The notes: generated from the sequence alone by a model not told the origin. A stretch of DNA of 64,000 nucleotides from Candidatus Thalassolituus haligoni (GCF_041222825.1 NZ_CP139482.1:3014001-3078000); one strand, 5' to 3'. Counted from the first letter of the stretch, positions 28,756 through 38,075 are shown. Numbers and translations: made by a program.

Positions 28756-29559
28756 ATGTCAAGCAAACGCGGTGTACTGAACACCTGTTTGACTCCTCGG
28801 GAGGAGCTGCCAAAGCAGCTCGTTCTCGGCACAGGTTTAATCGGCTGGAGTCTGGTGTTATTGATCTGGGTGACTTTTTCAGTCACCGAAATCGTTCCGA
28901 AAATGTTCCTGCCATCACCATTGGATGTCTTTGACGCTGGCGTTCGTATGGCTAAAAACGGCTCTCTGGCGGTGCATATCTGGGCCAGTTTTCAGGTCGT
29001 TATTATTGGTTTCTTTATTTCTTCGATCGTCGCCGTGCCGCTGGGACTGATGATGGGCAGTTTTCGCATTGTGCAGGCGTTTCTGGAACCGCTGGTCAAC
29101 TTTATGCGCTACCTGCCAGTCACCTCGTTCGTGCCACTGTTTATTCTTTGGATTGGTATTGGTCTGGAGCAGCGTGTCACGGTGATTATTTTTGGGGTGT
29201 TTTTCCAGCAACTGGTGATGATTGCCGATATTGCCCGTGGCGTTCCCAAAGACTTGATGCAGGCAGCCTACACTCTTGGTGCCAGCCGTCGTGAGGTGAT
29301 GACCCACGTTATTGCGCCAGCCTCGCTGCCGGGCGTTCTGGACACCTTGCGAGTCACCATTGGTTGGGCCTGGACCTATCTGGTGGTTGCCGAGCTGGTC
29401 GCCGCATCCAGTGGCCTGGGGTATATCAGCCTCAAGGCCATGCGTGGCTTCCAGGTCGATATTATCTTTCTGGCCATCATGATTATTGGTTTGCTGGGTC
29501 TGATTACCGACCAGTTTTTCCGGGTTTTACGCAAGAGGTTAGGTTCATGGGACAGCTGA
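28756..29559 (+). CDS. ABC transporter permease (NitT/TauT type)
   Basis: Inner-membrane permease of 267 residues with about six helices. The EAA-like loop PKDLMQAAYTLGASRREVMTHVIAPASLPGVL near residues 175-205 contacts the ATPase. The start at 28756 has GAGGAG upstream; a TTG lies one codon earlier. It overlaps the ATPase gene by 13 bp, consistent with a three-gene importer. Confidence 0.93.
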   Translation: MSSKRGVLNTCLTPREELPKQLVLGTGLIGWSLVLLIWVTFSVTEIVPKMFLPSPLDVFDAGVRMAKNGSLAVHIWASFQVVIIGFFISSIVAVPLGLMMGSFRIVQAFLEPLVNFMRYLPVTSFVPLFILWIGIGLEQRVTVIIFGVFFQQLVMIADIARGVPKDLMQAAYTLGASRREVMTHVIAPASLPGVLDTLRVTIGWAWTYLVVAELVAASSGLGYISLKAMRGFQVDIIFLAIMIIGLLGLITDQFFRVLRKRLGSWDS

Positions 29560-30383
29560 ACACCACACACGCCGTCGCGACCCACACCGATGACACCACT
29601 CTTGATCACCCTGTGCAGTTGTCGATTGAAAACGTCACGTTGCGTTTCCCCAAGCCAGACGGCGGTGAATTTACGGCACTCGATAACGTCTGCATGGAAG
29701 TTCGTGATCAGGAATTTGCCGTAATTGTCGGGCCGTCTGGCTGCGGCAAATCCAGTCTGTTATTTCTGACGGCTGGTTTGAGTCATCCCACTGAAGGGCA
29801 AATTCGGGTAGCGGGTGAAACAGTCACCGAGCCGGGGCCTGACCGGGGCATGGTGTTTCAGGGCTACACTCTGTTCCCATGGCTCACCGTTAGGGAAAAC
29901 ATTGAATTCGGATTGAAGCGCAAACGTGTGCCAGCACCAGAACGCAGCGATATTGTTGCGCATTATCTGAAGGAAGTGGGGCTGGAGAACTTTGCCGATA
30001 ACTACCCCAAACAGCTGTCTGGCGGTATGAAACAGCGCGTGGCCATTGCCAGAGCACTGGCCAACGACCCGAAAATCCTGCTGATGGACGAACCGTTTGG
30101 TGCACTCGACAGCCAGACCCGGCTGCAAATGCAACAGCTGTTGTTACGGGTGTGGGAACACAAGAAAAAAACTGTGGTGTTTGTGACTCACGATATCGAC
30201 GAAGCCATTTTGCTAGGCGATCGACTGTTCGTCATGGGTGCGCGTCCGGGTCATATTCGGGAAATCATTAACGTCGACATTCCCCACCCCCGCACTCTGA
30301 GTCTGGCTATGGAACCCGAATTTATCGCGCTCAAGCGTCGCGTTATGGCGCTGTTGCATGATGATCTGGATGAAATCCATTAA
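29547..30383 (+). CDS. ABC transporter ATP-binding protein (NitT/TauT type)
   Basis: Cytoplasmic ATPase of 278 residues powering the importer. Walker A GPSGCGKSS (62-70), Q-loop FQGYTLFPW near 104, signature LSGGM (157-161), Walker B ILLMDEP (177-183), and the H-loop in VTHDIDEA are all present. The start is at 29547 inside the permease 3' end; the longer open frame upstream is antithetical to the permease frame and is not used. GMC oxidoreductase follows 12 bp later. Confidence 0.95.
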   Translation: MGQLNTTHAVATHTDDTTLDHPVQLSIENVTLRFPKPDGGEFTALDNVCMEVRDQEFAVIVGPSGCGKSSLLFLTAGLSHPTEGQIRVAGETVTEPGPDRGMVFQGYTLFPWLTVRENIEFGLKRKRVPAPERSDIVAHYLKEVGLENFADNYPKQLSGGMKQRVAIARALANDPKILLMDEPFGALDSQTRLQMQQLLLRVWEHKKKTVVFVTHDIDEAILLGDRLFVMGARPGHIREIINVDIPHPRTLSLAMEPEFIALKRRVMALLHDDLDEIH

Positions 30384-30395
30384 AGGGGACGCGTT

Positions 30396-31991
30396 ATGCA
30401 AACGACAGAATCGTTCGATTATATCATTGTAGGTGCGGGTTCGGCTGGCTCGGTGATTGCCAATCGCCTGAGTGCCAACCCGGATGTTCAGGTATTACTG
30501 CTAGAAGCGGGCGGCAGTGACAACAGCCTGCGCGTGCAGATACCAGCTGGCACCATTACGCTTTATAAAAGCCAGGTGTATAGCTGGAACTACTTTTCCG
30601 TTCCGCAACATGAGCTGAACAACCGCCAGCTGCATTGCCCCCGAGGCAAGGCGCTGGGCGGTTCGGCCTCGATGAACAGCATGATTTACATTCGTGGCCA
30701 TGCCAGTGACTACGACCAATGGGAGCAGGCCGGTTGCCCCGGTTGGGGCTGGCAAGATGTGCTGCCCTTGTTCCGCAAATCCGAACATAACCTGCTGGCC
30801 CAGTCCGCAGACTTTCATGGTCAACAAGGCGAGTTGCTGGTTGATAAACCCAAAGATCCTAACCCCTTCAGCTACCGTTTTTTACAAGCCGCCAAAAGCG
30901 CTCTGGGGGTTCAGCAAAACTCCGATTTCAACGGTGCCACACTGGCAGGCTGCGGCATCTACAACCTGACCCAGAAAGACGGCAAACGGCTGTCCAGCTA
31001 CCAGGCTTTTGTCGCCCCGGTACTGGACACCCGTATCAATTTGACCGTACGAACAGGCTGCCAGGTTGAACAACTGACGTTCGAAGGCAAGCGAGTGACC
31101 GGCATGGTGGTCAACGACAACGGCCAGCGCAAGACCTTGAACGCCAGCCGGGAAGTGGTGCTCAGCGCCGGTTCACTCGGGTCACCGCATATTCTGATGA
31201 AGTCCGGCATTGGCCCCGCGCAACAGCTTCGGGCTGCCGGTATTGAGCCAGTGGTTGATCTGCCCGGCGTTGGCCAGAACCTGCAAGATCATCTCGATGG
31301 TCTGGTAACGGTGCGTTCGAAGAACACCACCACCCTGGGCTTTTCCTTCGGTGCCTTGCCCAGCATTCTGACCTCGCCATTACGTTACCTGGCCAACCGC
31401 AAGGGCTGGCTGACCACCAATTATGTGGAAGCCGGTGGTTTTTTCAAAACACCGCTGGCAGGCGATATTCCCGATGTACAGTTTCACTATGTACCGGGCT
31501 ACCGCAGTCACCGTGGACGACTGTTCGAATGGGGCCACGGCTACGCCATTCACGTCTGTGTGTTACGGCCAAAAAGCATCGGTGAATTACGTCTGGCAGC
31601 AGATCAATCGCTGGCGCTGGATTACAATTTTCTGTCAAACATGGACGACGCCAAGGTGCTGATCGAAGGTCTGAAGCTGGCCCGTAGGGTATTGGCAGAC
31701 AACACCTACGATGACGTTCGTGGCAAGGAAATGCTGCCCGGTGCTGCCGTGCAAACCGACGCAGAATTATTGGCCTATATTCGTGAATACGGTGCCACGG
31801 TGTTCCATCCGGTGGGCACCTGCAAGATGGGGATGGATGATTTGGCAGTAGTTACCCCGGAGCTGAAAGTTCGGGGCATCGAAGGGTTGCGAATAGCGGA
31901 TGCCTCCATCATGCCAACACTGATCAGTGGTAACACCAATGCTCCCTGCATCATGATTGGTGAGAAGGCAGCGGAGCTGATGTTGCAGTAA
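30396..31991 (+). CDS. GMC-family FAD-dependent alcohol/choline dehydrogenase-like oxidoreductase
   Basis: 531 residues. The FAD dinucleotide motif GAGSAGSVIANRL starts at residue 13; the GMC signature GKALGGSASMNSMIYIRG is near 86. The C-terminal catalytic pair is His471 in VFHPVGTCKMG and Asn515 in GNTNAPCIM. The closest groups are choline/AlkJ-type alcohol dehydrogenases that oxidise primary alcohols to aldehydes. It is cotranscribed with the ABC importer and could oxidise the imported compound; the aldehyde dehydrogenase encoded near 37 kb could take the next step. The substrate is unknown. Confidence 0.92.
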   Translation: MQTTESFDYIIVGAGSAGSVIANRLSANPDVQVLLLEAGGSDNSLRVQIPAGTITLYKSQVYSWNYFSVPQHELNNRQLHCPRGKALGGSASMNSMIYIRGHASDYDQWEQAGCPGWGWQDVLPLFRKSEHNLLAQSADFHGQQGELLVDKPKDPNPFSYRFLQAAKSALGVQQNSDFNGATLAGCGIYNLTQKDGKRLSSYQAFVAPVLDTRINLTVRTGCQVEQLTFEGKRVTGMVVNDNGQRKTLNASREVVLSAGSLGSPHILMKSGIGPAQQLRAAGIEPVVDLPGVGQNLQDHLDGLVTVRSKNTTTLGFSFGALPSILTSPLRYLANRKGWLTTNYVEAGGFFKTPLAGDIPDVQFHYVPGYRSHRGRLFEWGHGYAIHVCVLRPKSIGELRLAADQSLALDYNFLSNMDDAKVLIEGLKLARRVLADNTYDDVRGKEMLPGAAVQTDAELLAYIREYGATVFHPVGTCKMGMDDLAVVTPELKVRGIEGLRIADASIMPTLISGNTNAPCIMIGEKAAELMLQ

Positions 31992-32026
31992 AACCGATGG
32001 GCAGGATGACTACGCACCTGCCCTTC

Positions 32027-32130
32027 ATCTCACATCTCACATCTCACATCTCACATCTCACATCTCACATCTCACATCTCACATCTCACATCTCACATCT
32101 CACATCTCACAGCTCACAGCTCACAGCTCC
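32027..32130. repeat. Heptanucleotide tandem repeat (ATCTCAC) array
   Basis: Twelve uninterrupted copies of ATCTCAC (32027-32110) are followed by two copies of the variant AGCTCAC and a partial AGCTCC. The array fills the gap between the convergent GMC oxidoreductase and ArgE-like genes. A perfect array of this length should be prone to slippage. Confidence 0.95.
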
Positions 32131-32144
32131 ACATGCACGCATGA

Positions 32145-33326
32145 CTAGTCCGCTTGGCTGGATACCGCTTGCTCTGCCAGTAGCGCCACCAGCCGCTGCA
32201 TCATCACTTCGCACTGTGCCAGTTGGGCCGCTTCAACAAACTCGTCCGGCTTGTGGCCCTGATCCATACTGCCCGGCCCGCAGACCACGGTAGGAATCCC
32301 CAGCGCCTGACAAAACAAGCCGCCTTCAGTACCAAAGTTAATGGTGTGCAAACCCGGTTGATCCGTCAGTTGCCGCACAAAATGAATGACGTCGGCATCA
32401 CTGGCGGTGGTCAGACCGGGATATTCACTGGTCATACGGCAATCAATTCGACAGCCAGTATCAAGGGCTTGCATCTCTTGCTGCAACTCGTTGGCGTATT
32501 GCTTGAATAACGCCAGGAGATCCTGCGGTGATTCTGTGGCGATGTTGCGGAATTCAAACACAAACTCACAGTGGTCAGGGACGATATTCAACGCCGTGCC
32601 ACCTTGAATCGTACCGGTATGCACCGTGGTGAAAGGAATTTCATAGCCATCGGCAAACGGGCCATTGTGTTGTTTATCGCGTGCCAGCTGTTCCAGCCAG
32701 ACCACCATCCGGGCAGCGTAGTTGACGGCATTAACACCAAGCGGAGCCATACCGGAATGGCAGGCTTTGCCCGTCACCGTCACCTTGCCAGCCAGCTTGC
32801 CCTTGTGGGCAGTAACAATTTGCATGCTGGTGGGTTCGCCAATAATCGCCATAGCCGGTTGGATCGGCAGCGTTTGAACGGTATCTATCAGCCTGCGGAC
32901 ACCCAGGCAGCCAATTTCCTCGTCGTAAGAAAATGCCAGATGGATTGGCATGACTAACGGCTGCTTCACCATGTCAGGCACAGCAGCCAGCACCACGGCG
33001 ATAAAACCTTTCATATCGGTGGTGCCACGGCCATACCAGCGGCCTTGCTGTGCAGTCAGTTCAAACGGCGGGAAATGCCAGTGCTGACCCGCCACCGGCA
33101 CCGTATCGGTATGGCCAGATAACATCACGCCAGGGATGTCTTGCGGCCCAATAGTGGTGTAGAGGTTGGCTTTCTCGCCGCTCTCATCATGAATCAGCGT
33201 ACTGTCGACGCCATGCTGTTGAAGGTAGTTCTGAATAAAATGCATCAGCGCCAGGTTGGAATGAACACTGGTGGTGTCAAAACCAATCAGCGTTTCTAAC
33301 AGTGTGCGGGTCAGTGCTGTTGCCAT
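32145..33326 (-). CDS. ArgE-like M20 metallohydrolase (acetylornithine deacetylase family)
   Basis: Cytoplasmic di-zinc amidohydrolase of 393 residues. Metal-binding and catalytic motifs: SGHTDTVPV near residue 69, GTTDMKG near 100, SYDEEIGCLG near 132 (catalytic Glu) and the late His in MDQGHKPDEF. The dimerisation domain lies between about 175 and 290. Annotated relatives include N-acetylornithine deacetylase, but here the gene is in an operon with a flavin monooxygenase, RidA-like and DUF1028 genes rather than arginine genes. Hydrolysis of an N-acyl or amide bond of a nutrient is therefore more likely. Last gene of its operon. Confidence 0.88.
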   Translation of the reverse strand: MATALTRTLLETLIGFDTTSVHSNLALMHFIQNYLQQHGVDSTLIHDESGEKANLYTTIGPQDIPGVMLSGHTDTVPVAGQHWHFPPFELTAQQGRWYGRGTTDMKGFIAVVLAAVPDMVKQPLVMPIHLAFSYDEEIGCLGVRRLIDTVQTLPIQPAMAIIGEPTSMQIVTAHKGKLAGKVTVTGKACHSGMAPLGVNAVNYAARMVVWLEQLARDKQHNGPFADGYEIPFTTVHTGTIQGGTALNIVPDHCEFVFEFRNIATESPQDLLALFKQYANELQQEMQALDTGCRIDCRMTSEYPGLTTASDADVIHFVRQLTDQPGLHTINFGTEGGLFCQALGIPTVVCGPGSMDQGHKPDEFVEAAQLAQCEVMMQRLVALLAEQAVSSQAD

Positions 33327-33369
33327 AGCAGTCTCATCGGGTGGCTAAAGGACAGGCTGAAAAGCCGAT

Positions 33370-34041
33370 TTATTCGTTACCCGGCACACCAAACGCACTG
33401 GCATCAGCCGGTTGTTTGGCCCGCTTCACATAATCGTCAATTTGCGGCTGATACTGCTCCCAGACCATTCGCAACTCATGAATCGGGCTTACGTGCCAGT
33501 CCACACGTAAATCCACCACGGGCCAATCCGGCTCAGCACTGACTTGTAGACCGGCGGAAAATACCGGCCCCATTTCGCCACCAGCTTTCAGACCCGCTTC
33601 CAAAGCGATCAGCAGACGTTCAGCCAAATGACCGGTTGAGTGCTCAAAAGCATCGATCATGGCATCTGGCACATGGGTACTGGCCAGCAGGTTACCCATG
33701 GCGAGACAGTGTTGCCCGACCCGAGTCGCATTGATGCCTAATGCTTCTTTGCCACTGAAGGTAATGCCCCGACCCTGCGCATCCAGCACGCCCACCTGGC
33801 GCCAGTCGAGATAACGGTCAGCCTGCTGCAGATACTTCAACACTTCATCCGGGGCACAGCCCTGTGCCATATAGTGCAAGGCCAGTGGCCCCAGATCAGG
33901 GTTGGTGACATTCTGGCTCAACGCCACCCCGACACCTGAGCGGGTGTAGGCACAACGACTGGCGACGCAAATGCTGGATGATGTAATGGCACAACCGACC
34001 ATGCCGGTGTCCTGGCAGATCCCCGCAACGGAAAAGGTCAT
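33370..34041 (-). CDS. DUF1028 family protein (putative Ntn-type hydrolase)
   Basis: 223 residues. The N-terminal pattern MTFSVAGICQDTGMVGCAITSSS with ALSQNVTNPDLGPLALHYM is characteristic of DUF1028, thought from fold comparison to be Ntn-hydrolase-like. No activity is established. Family members are often encoded next to RidA and M20 peptidases, exactly as here. It overlaps the RidA-like gene by 4 bp (ATGA), implying coupled translation and related work in amide or imine chemistry. Confidence 0.85.
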   Translation of the reverse strand: MTFSVAGICQDTGMVGCAITSSSICVASRCAYTRSGVGVALSQNVTNPDLGPLALHYMAQGCAPDEVLKYLQQADRYLDWRQVGVLDAQGRGITFSGKEALGINATRVGQHCLAMGNLLASTHVPDAMIDAFEHSTGHLAERLLIALEAGLKAGGEMGPVFSAGLQVSAEPDWPVVDLRVDWHVSPIHELRMVWEQYQPQIDDYVKRAKQPADASAFGVPGNE

Positions 34042-34469
34042 CGAGCTTCCCCTGCCACCGTATCGGGAATAACAGCAATCACATCAATTTCCATCAGCCA
34101 TTCAGGCTGGCCCAACCCGGCGACCACCAGTCCGGTTGAGATCGGAAAAACGCCTTTCAGCCATTTGCCGGTTTCTTGATACACCGCTTCACGAAACCGG
34201 GGGTCGGTAATATAGGTGGTGGTTTTGACGATATGAGAGAGATCAGATCCGGCTTCTTGCAGTAACTGCTGGACGTTTTTCATCGCCTGTTCCGCTTGGG
34301 CACGAGGATCCCCCAGACCAATCAGCTTGCCGTTAAAGTCCGTCCCGACCTGCCCTCGGAGATACACGGTATTGCCTGCTTTCACCGCCTGGCAGAGATC
34401 ATTGTCAAGACTCTGGTTCGGGTAGGTCTCTCGGGTGTTAAACATACGTATACGAGTGTGTGTCGGCAT
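34038..34469 (-). CDS. RidA/YjgF-family protein lacking the archetypal catalytic arginine
   Basis: 143 residues with the YjgF fold pattern (GNTVYLRGQVG, QAMKNVQQLLQEAGSDLSHIVKTTTYITD, EIDVIAV). Archetypal RidA enzymes carry an Arg in a FPARS-type segment that deaminates reactive imines; here the aligned text is FPISTG, with Ser111 in place of Arg, while the conserved Glu (Glu127) is kept. It therefore belongs to a divergent Rid subgroup, and imine deaminase activity should not be assumed. It sits between the flavin monooxygenase and DUF1028 genes in one operon. Confidence 0.87.
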   Translation of the reverse strand: MPTHTRIRMFNTRETYPNQSLDNDLCQAVKAGNTVYLRGQVGTDFNGKLIGLGDPRAQAEQAMKNVQQLLQEAGSDLSHIVKTTTYITDPRFREAVYQETGKWLKGVFPISTGLVVAGLGQPEWLMEIDVIAVIPDTVAGEAR

Positions 34470-34577
34470 CTATCGGCTCCGAATAAACAAGAAAATAACC
34501 CGCGCAATCAGGCTGGTAACAAGAGTCGATGGCGATGATGATCGTGCGGCATCACCGCCACCGGGTTGAGCATGCAG

Positions 34578-35843
34578 TTAACGCTGTGCAGCATCCTTGT
34601 AGTCTGCATACTTGCGCTGGGTCTCAATGTGATCAGCGATGTGCTTGGCGTCATGCCACACACCCCAGATAAAGGTCGATCCTCGACGCGACAGCCATGG
34701 CAAGCCGACAAAATACACACCGGGTTCACTCGATACGCCACGTTGGTGGCGGGGTTTGCCCTGCTCATCAAACGCATCCACCTGCAGCCAGCTAAAATCC
34801 TGGCTGAAACCGGTCGCCCAGATGATGGAGGTAATACCCGCCGCCTTCAGGTCAAGCTCAAGCAAGGGATTGGTCATGCATTGCGGATCTGGCAGCATGA
34901 TTCTGGCTTCCGGCTCTGGCGGCAGATCCAGCCCATTACGTTCGATATAGGCATCCGCTGCATCCAGCAACGAGAAGTAGTTTTCATCGCCGTTACGGAT
35001 GTTGTCGCACAGATTGTTGGCAAAGATGGCGCGGCCGTTATGAAATGTTTTGGTCAACCCCACCAGTGTCATGCCCTGTTGTGCCAGACGACGAAAATCA
35101 ATGGTATGGCCACCTCGGGCACCACTGACGGCAATGGTAACGTGCTCTTTGCCGGGGCTAACTTCCTCCGCGTCCCACAACCCCAGAACTCCCAGCCACC
35201 AGACAAAATCGCGGTTACGATAAGCGCGTGGCGGACGGTCATGGGCACCAACAGACAGATAGACCTGTTTGCCAGAGCGTTGCAGTTCATCGGCAATTTG
35301 CACCCCGGAAGAACCGGCACCCACCACCAGCACATTCCCTGCGGGTAATTGCGGTGGATTGCGGTATTCAGCCGAATGGATTTGTAATATCGAGTCATCG
35401 GCAGGCGCAATAGCCGGGATCAGCGGTTGCTGAAATGGCCCTGTAGCCGCCACGACATGATTGGCCGTGATGACGCCATCGGATGTCTCTATGGTGAACC
35501 CGGCACGGTTCCTATTACGAGTGACTCGCGTCACCTCAACACCGGTTCGAACCGGTGCATTCATTTTTCTGGCGTATTCAACAAAGTAATCGGCGACACG
35601 TTCTTTGGCGGCAAATTCATCGGGTGCCATATCCTGAAATTGCAGACCGGGAAACCGGTCGTGCCAGACGGGGCCATTGGCAACCAAAGAATCCCACCGC
35701 TGACTGCGCCAGCGCTCGGCTATTCGGTTGCGTTCCAGTATCAGGTGGGGAATATCCAGTTTGGTCAGGTGTTCGCTGATGGCGATACCCGCCTGACCTG
35801 CGCCAACAACTAGCGTATCGATATCAAGGGTATGGGTTGTCAT
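34578..35843 (-). CDS. FAD/NAD(P)-dependent monooxygenase-like flavoprotein
   Basis: 421 residues from ATG 35843; an open frame extends upstream without family resemblance. Two Rossmann motifs are seen: GAGQAGIAISEHL near residue 14 (FAD) and VVGAGSSGVQIADEL near 170 (NADPH). The late ATGFSQDFSWL segment and the GVWHDAKHIADHI tail match the CzcO/flavin-containing-monooxygenase-like group often labelled 'putative flavoprotein'. It may oxygenate a heteroatom or a carbonyl (Baeyer-Villiger) of the catabolic substrate. It is the first gene of the minus-strand operon monooxygenase-RidA-DUF1028-ArgE. Confidence 0.88.
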   Translation of the reverse strand: MTTHTLDIDTLVVGAGQAGIAISEHLTKLDIPHLILERNRIAERWRSQRWDSLVANGPVWHDRFPGLQFQDMAPDEFAAKERVADYFVEYARKMNAPVRTGVEVTRVTRNRNRAGFTIETSDGVITANHVVAATGPFQQPLIPAIAPADDSILQIHSAEYRNPPQLPAGNVLVVGAGSSGVQIADELQRSGKQVYLSVGAHDRPPRAYRNRDFVWWLGVLGLWDAEEVSPGKEHVTIAVSGARGGHTIDFRRLAQQGMTLVGLTKTFHNGRAIFANNLCDNIRNGDENYFSLLDAADAYIERNGLDLPPEPEARIMLPDPQCMTNPLLELDLKAAGITSIIWATGFSQDFSWLQVDAFDEQGKPRHQRGVSSEPGVYFVGLPWLSRRGSTFIWGVWHDAKHIADHIETQRKYADYKDAAQR

Positions 35844-36388
35844 AACTCTGCCAGTCTCATCATTAATCAGAAGCGCTGCTACGTGAAAAGACAGCGCGCT
35901 TACAGCCAGCCTCGCTGACGGCGATGTCCGCAGCGGATTTCTGTTCGTCAGGCAGAGCATTAAAAGACCAGGCCGACACCCCACAGCGACACCAAACCCA
36001 TATTCTGTGACGGGCCAGGTGCTGGAGTGTCGGTTTGACCTTCAGATAACGCCCTGACTGAAGCTATTGACCGAGACTAGGAAGAAAATGGAATGCCTTA
36101 AAATATTTTTATTTATAAAGCTGCATTGATAATACTGATCCAGAAATATCTGCCGTGAATCAGCCGCTGGCGCAAGGCTGAACAATAAACAGTCAGGGTT
36201 TCTTTATAGAAAAATACAATGCAGTGGTCAGGTAAAATGTATTTTAAAGACGCGATGTCTCGATTAGCCTCTGTTTGGATTACACGTATTTTCAGAGCGC
36301 ATTCAAAAACGCCGCGAACGATGGTTAATATTTTATTGTCGAGCACGGCGGTTTGGGGATGTGCCCGCTCGTATTACCCGAGGGCACT
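35844..36388. other. Divergent intergenic region between monooxygenase and aldehyde dehydrogenase genes
   Basis: About 545 bp that should hold promoters for both directions. The minus strand around 35960-36060 reads SEGQTDTPAPGPSQ followed by MGLVSLWGVGLVF and a stop, resembling the last strand of an outer-membrane barrel, but nothing upstream extends it. The right half is AT-rich. No operator was recognised. Confidence 0.4.
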
Positions 36389-37873
36389 ATGACACGCTTC
36401 AGCAAACAGTACTGGTTAGAGCAGCAACAGCAGCTAAACATGCCCAGACAGGCATGGATTAACGGTGAATATGTTGACGCCAGTGACGGTGCCACCTACG
36501 ACACCATCAACCCTGCCACCGGCGCAACACTGACCGCTACAACAGCCTGTAGCACCGACGATGTGGGTCGCGCAGTCGGGGCCGCCAAAGCTACTTTTGC
36601 ATCCGGCGTATGGGCCGATCAGTCACCGGCAGAGCGTAAAGCGGTGCTGAAAAAACTGGCGATGCTGATTCTGCAACAGCGCGAAACCTTTGCCTTGATG
36701 GAATCCCTCAACGTCGGCAAACCAGTGATGGACTGCTACAACATTGATATCCCCGGTGCCGCCGGATGTTTTGAATGGTACGCCGAAGCCATCGACAAAC
36801 TCTATGGTGAAGTCGCCCCCACCAACAGTGCCAATATCGCCACCATTACCCGTGAGCCGGTGGGCGTAGTGGCCGCCATTGTGCCGTGGAATTTCCCACT
36901 CGATATCGCCGCCTGGAAACTGGCTCCAGCGCTGATCAGCGGTAACTCCGTGATCCTGAAACCCGCCGAACAATCCCCGATGACCGCACTGAAACTGGCG
37001 GAGCTGGCCAAAGAGGCCGGTTTGCCCGATGGCGTACTGAACGTGGTGACCGGTTACGGCGACGTCGTCGGCAAGGCACTCGGTCTGCATATGGATGTCG
37101 ACTGCGTCGCCTTTACCGGTTCTACCGCCGTCGGCAAGCTGTTTATGAGTTACTCAGCCCAGTCCAATATGAAACAGGTATGGCCAGAAACCGGCGGTAA
37201 AAGCCCGAATCTGATTTTTGCCGATTGTGATCTGGAGGCTGCTGTCGAACATGCCGCGCTGGGTATTTTCTTTAACCAGGGTGAAGTGTGCTCCGCCAAC
37301 TCCCGCATTCTGGTGGAAAAGAGTATCTACGATGTGTTCGTTGAGAAATTTGTTGCCAAGGCCAAAGCGATGGCAGTCGGTGATCCCCTCGACCCGACCA
37401 CGCAAGTGGGTGCTCTGGTTGATGCCAACCACGCTGCCAATGTTCGATCCCATATCCGCACAGCCATCAACCAAGGGGCGGAGCTGCTGACCGGCGGCTT
37501 GGGAGATGAGTCATCTTGTCTGGTTGAGCCAACAGTCTTTGGCAAGGTGTCAACGGATCTCGCCATTGCCCAGGACGAAGTCTTTGGCCCAGTCGCCGCC
37601 GTTATGGCTTTTGAAAATGAGGAGGAAGCGATCAGCATCGCCAACGACTCTATTTATGGCCTGGCTGCTTCGGTCTGGACACTGAATATCAATCGCGCTT
37701 ATCGCGTCTCTCGCCGTTTGCGGGCCGGCACCGTCTCGGTGAACGCCATGGATGCGATTGACTACAGTGTGCCATTTGGTGGCTACAAACAGTCAGGTTT
37801 CGGCCGTGACCTGTCGCTGCATGCCATCGACAAGTTTACCCAGCTGAAAACAACCTGGATCACATTAGGCTAA
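36389..37873 (+). CDS. Aldehyde dehydrogenase, PuuC-like
   Basis: NAD(P)-dependent aldehyde dehydrogenase of 494 residues from ATG 36389 (GAGGG upstream). The catalytic Cys301 is in NQGEVCSANSRI and the general base Glu267 in VWPETGGKSPN, the form seen in the gamma-glutamyl-gamma-aminobutyraldehyde dehydrogenase (PuuC) and aminoaldehyde group. VPWNFPL near 174 and the FTGSTAVG cofactor loop near 244 are conserved. It is well placed to oxidise an aldehyde produced by the GMC oxidoreductase or by a transaminase. The only transaminase nearby is the deleted one at about 26 kb. Confidence 0.93.
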   Translation: MTRFSKQYWLEQQQQLNMPRQAWINGEYVDASDGATYDTINPATGATLTATTACSTDDVGRAVGAAKATFASGVWADQSPAERKAVLKKLAMLILQQRETFALMESLNVGKPVMDCYNIDIPGAAGCFEWYAEAIDKLYGEVAPTNSANIATITREPVGVVAAIVPWNFPLDIAAWKLAPALISGNSVILKPAEQSPMTALKLAELAKEAGLPDGVLNVVTGYGDVVGKALGLHMDVDCVAFTGSTAVGKLFMSYSAQSNMKQVWPETGGKSPNLIFADCDLEAAVEHAALGIFFNQGEVCSANSRILVEKSIYDVFVEKFVAKAKAMAVGDPLDPTTQVGALVDANHAANVRSHIRTAINQGAELLTGGLGDESSCLVEPTVFGKVSTDLAIAQDEVFGPVAAVMAFENEEEAISIANDSIYGLAASVWTLNINRAYRVSRRLRAGTVSVNAMDAIDYSVPFGGYKQSGFGRDLSLHAIDKFTQLKTTWITLG

Positions 37874-37989
37874 CGAGAAACAATAAATGGCAGAGTCAGC
37901 CACAACGGCTGGCAAACAGAATCAGGGAGAAGGTCTTTGAAGGGAGTGTTCAACAGAACTGGCAAAAATGGTATCTCAGGCTTGAGCCT

Positions 37990-38013
37990 GACTGTGGGGT
38001 GATCCTCACAGTC
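37990..38013 (+). terminator. Hairpin downstream of the aldehyde dehydrogenase gene
   Basis: GACTGTGGGG and CCTCACAGTC pair over 10 positions with one mismatch around a TGAT loop. There is no T tract directly after it, so it may end transcription only weakly or protect the mRNA 3' end. Confidence 0.35.
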
Positions 38014-38075
38014 GGCCAATCACCTGTTTTACTGCTTATCGCAAGGCATAGCTTAACGCTGCCCTGCCATTGCCC

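Noticed and set aside
32027..32130. The regular repeats could be taken for a CRISPR array.
   Set aside because: The unit is only 7 bp with no spacers, and no cas genes are near; it is a simple tandem repeat.
35940..36060. A minus-strand fragment ending like an outer-membrane barrel (WGVGLVF then stop).
   Set aside because: Only about 35 codons are plausible, with no upstream continuation; too little to call even a pseudogene.
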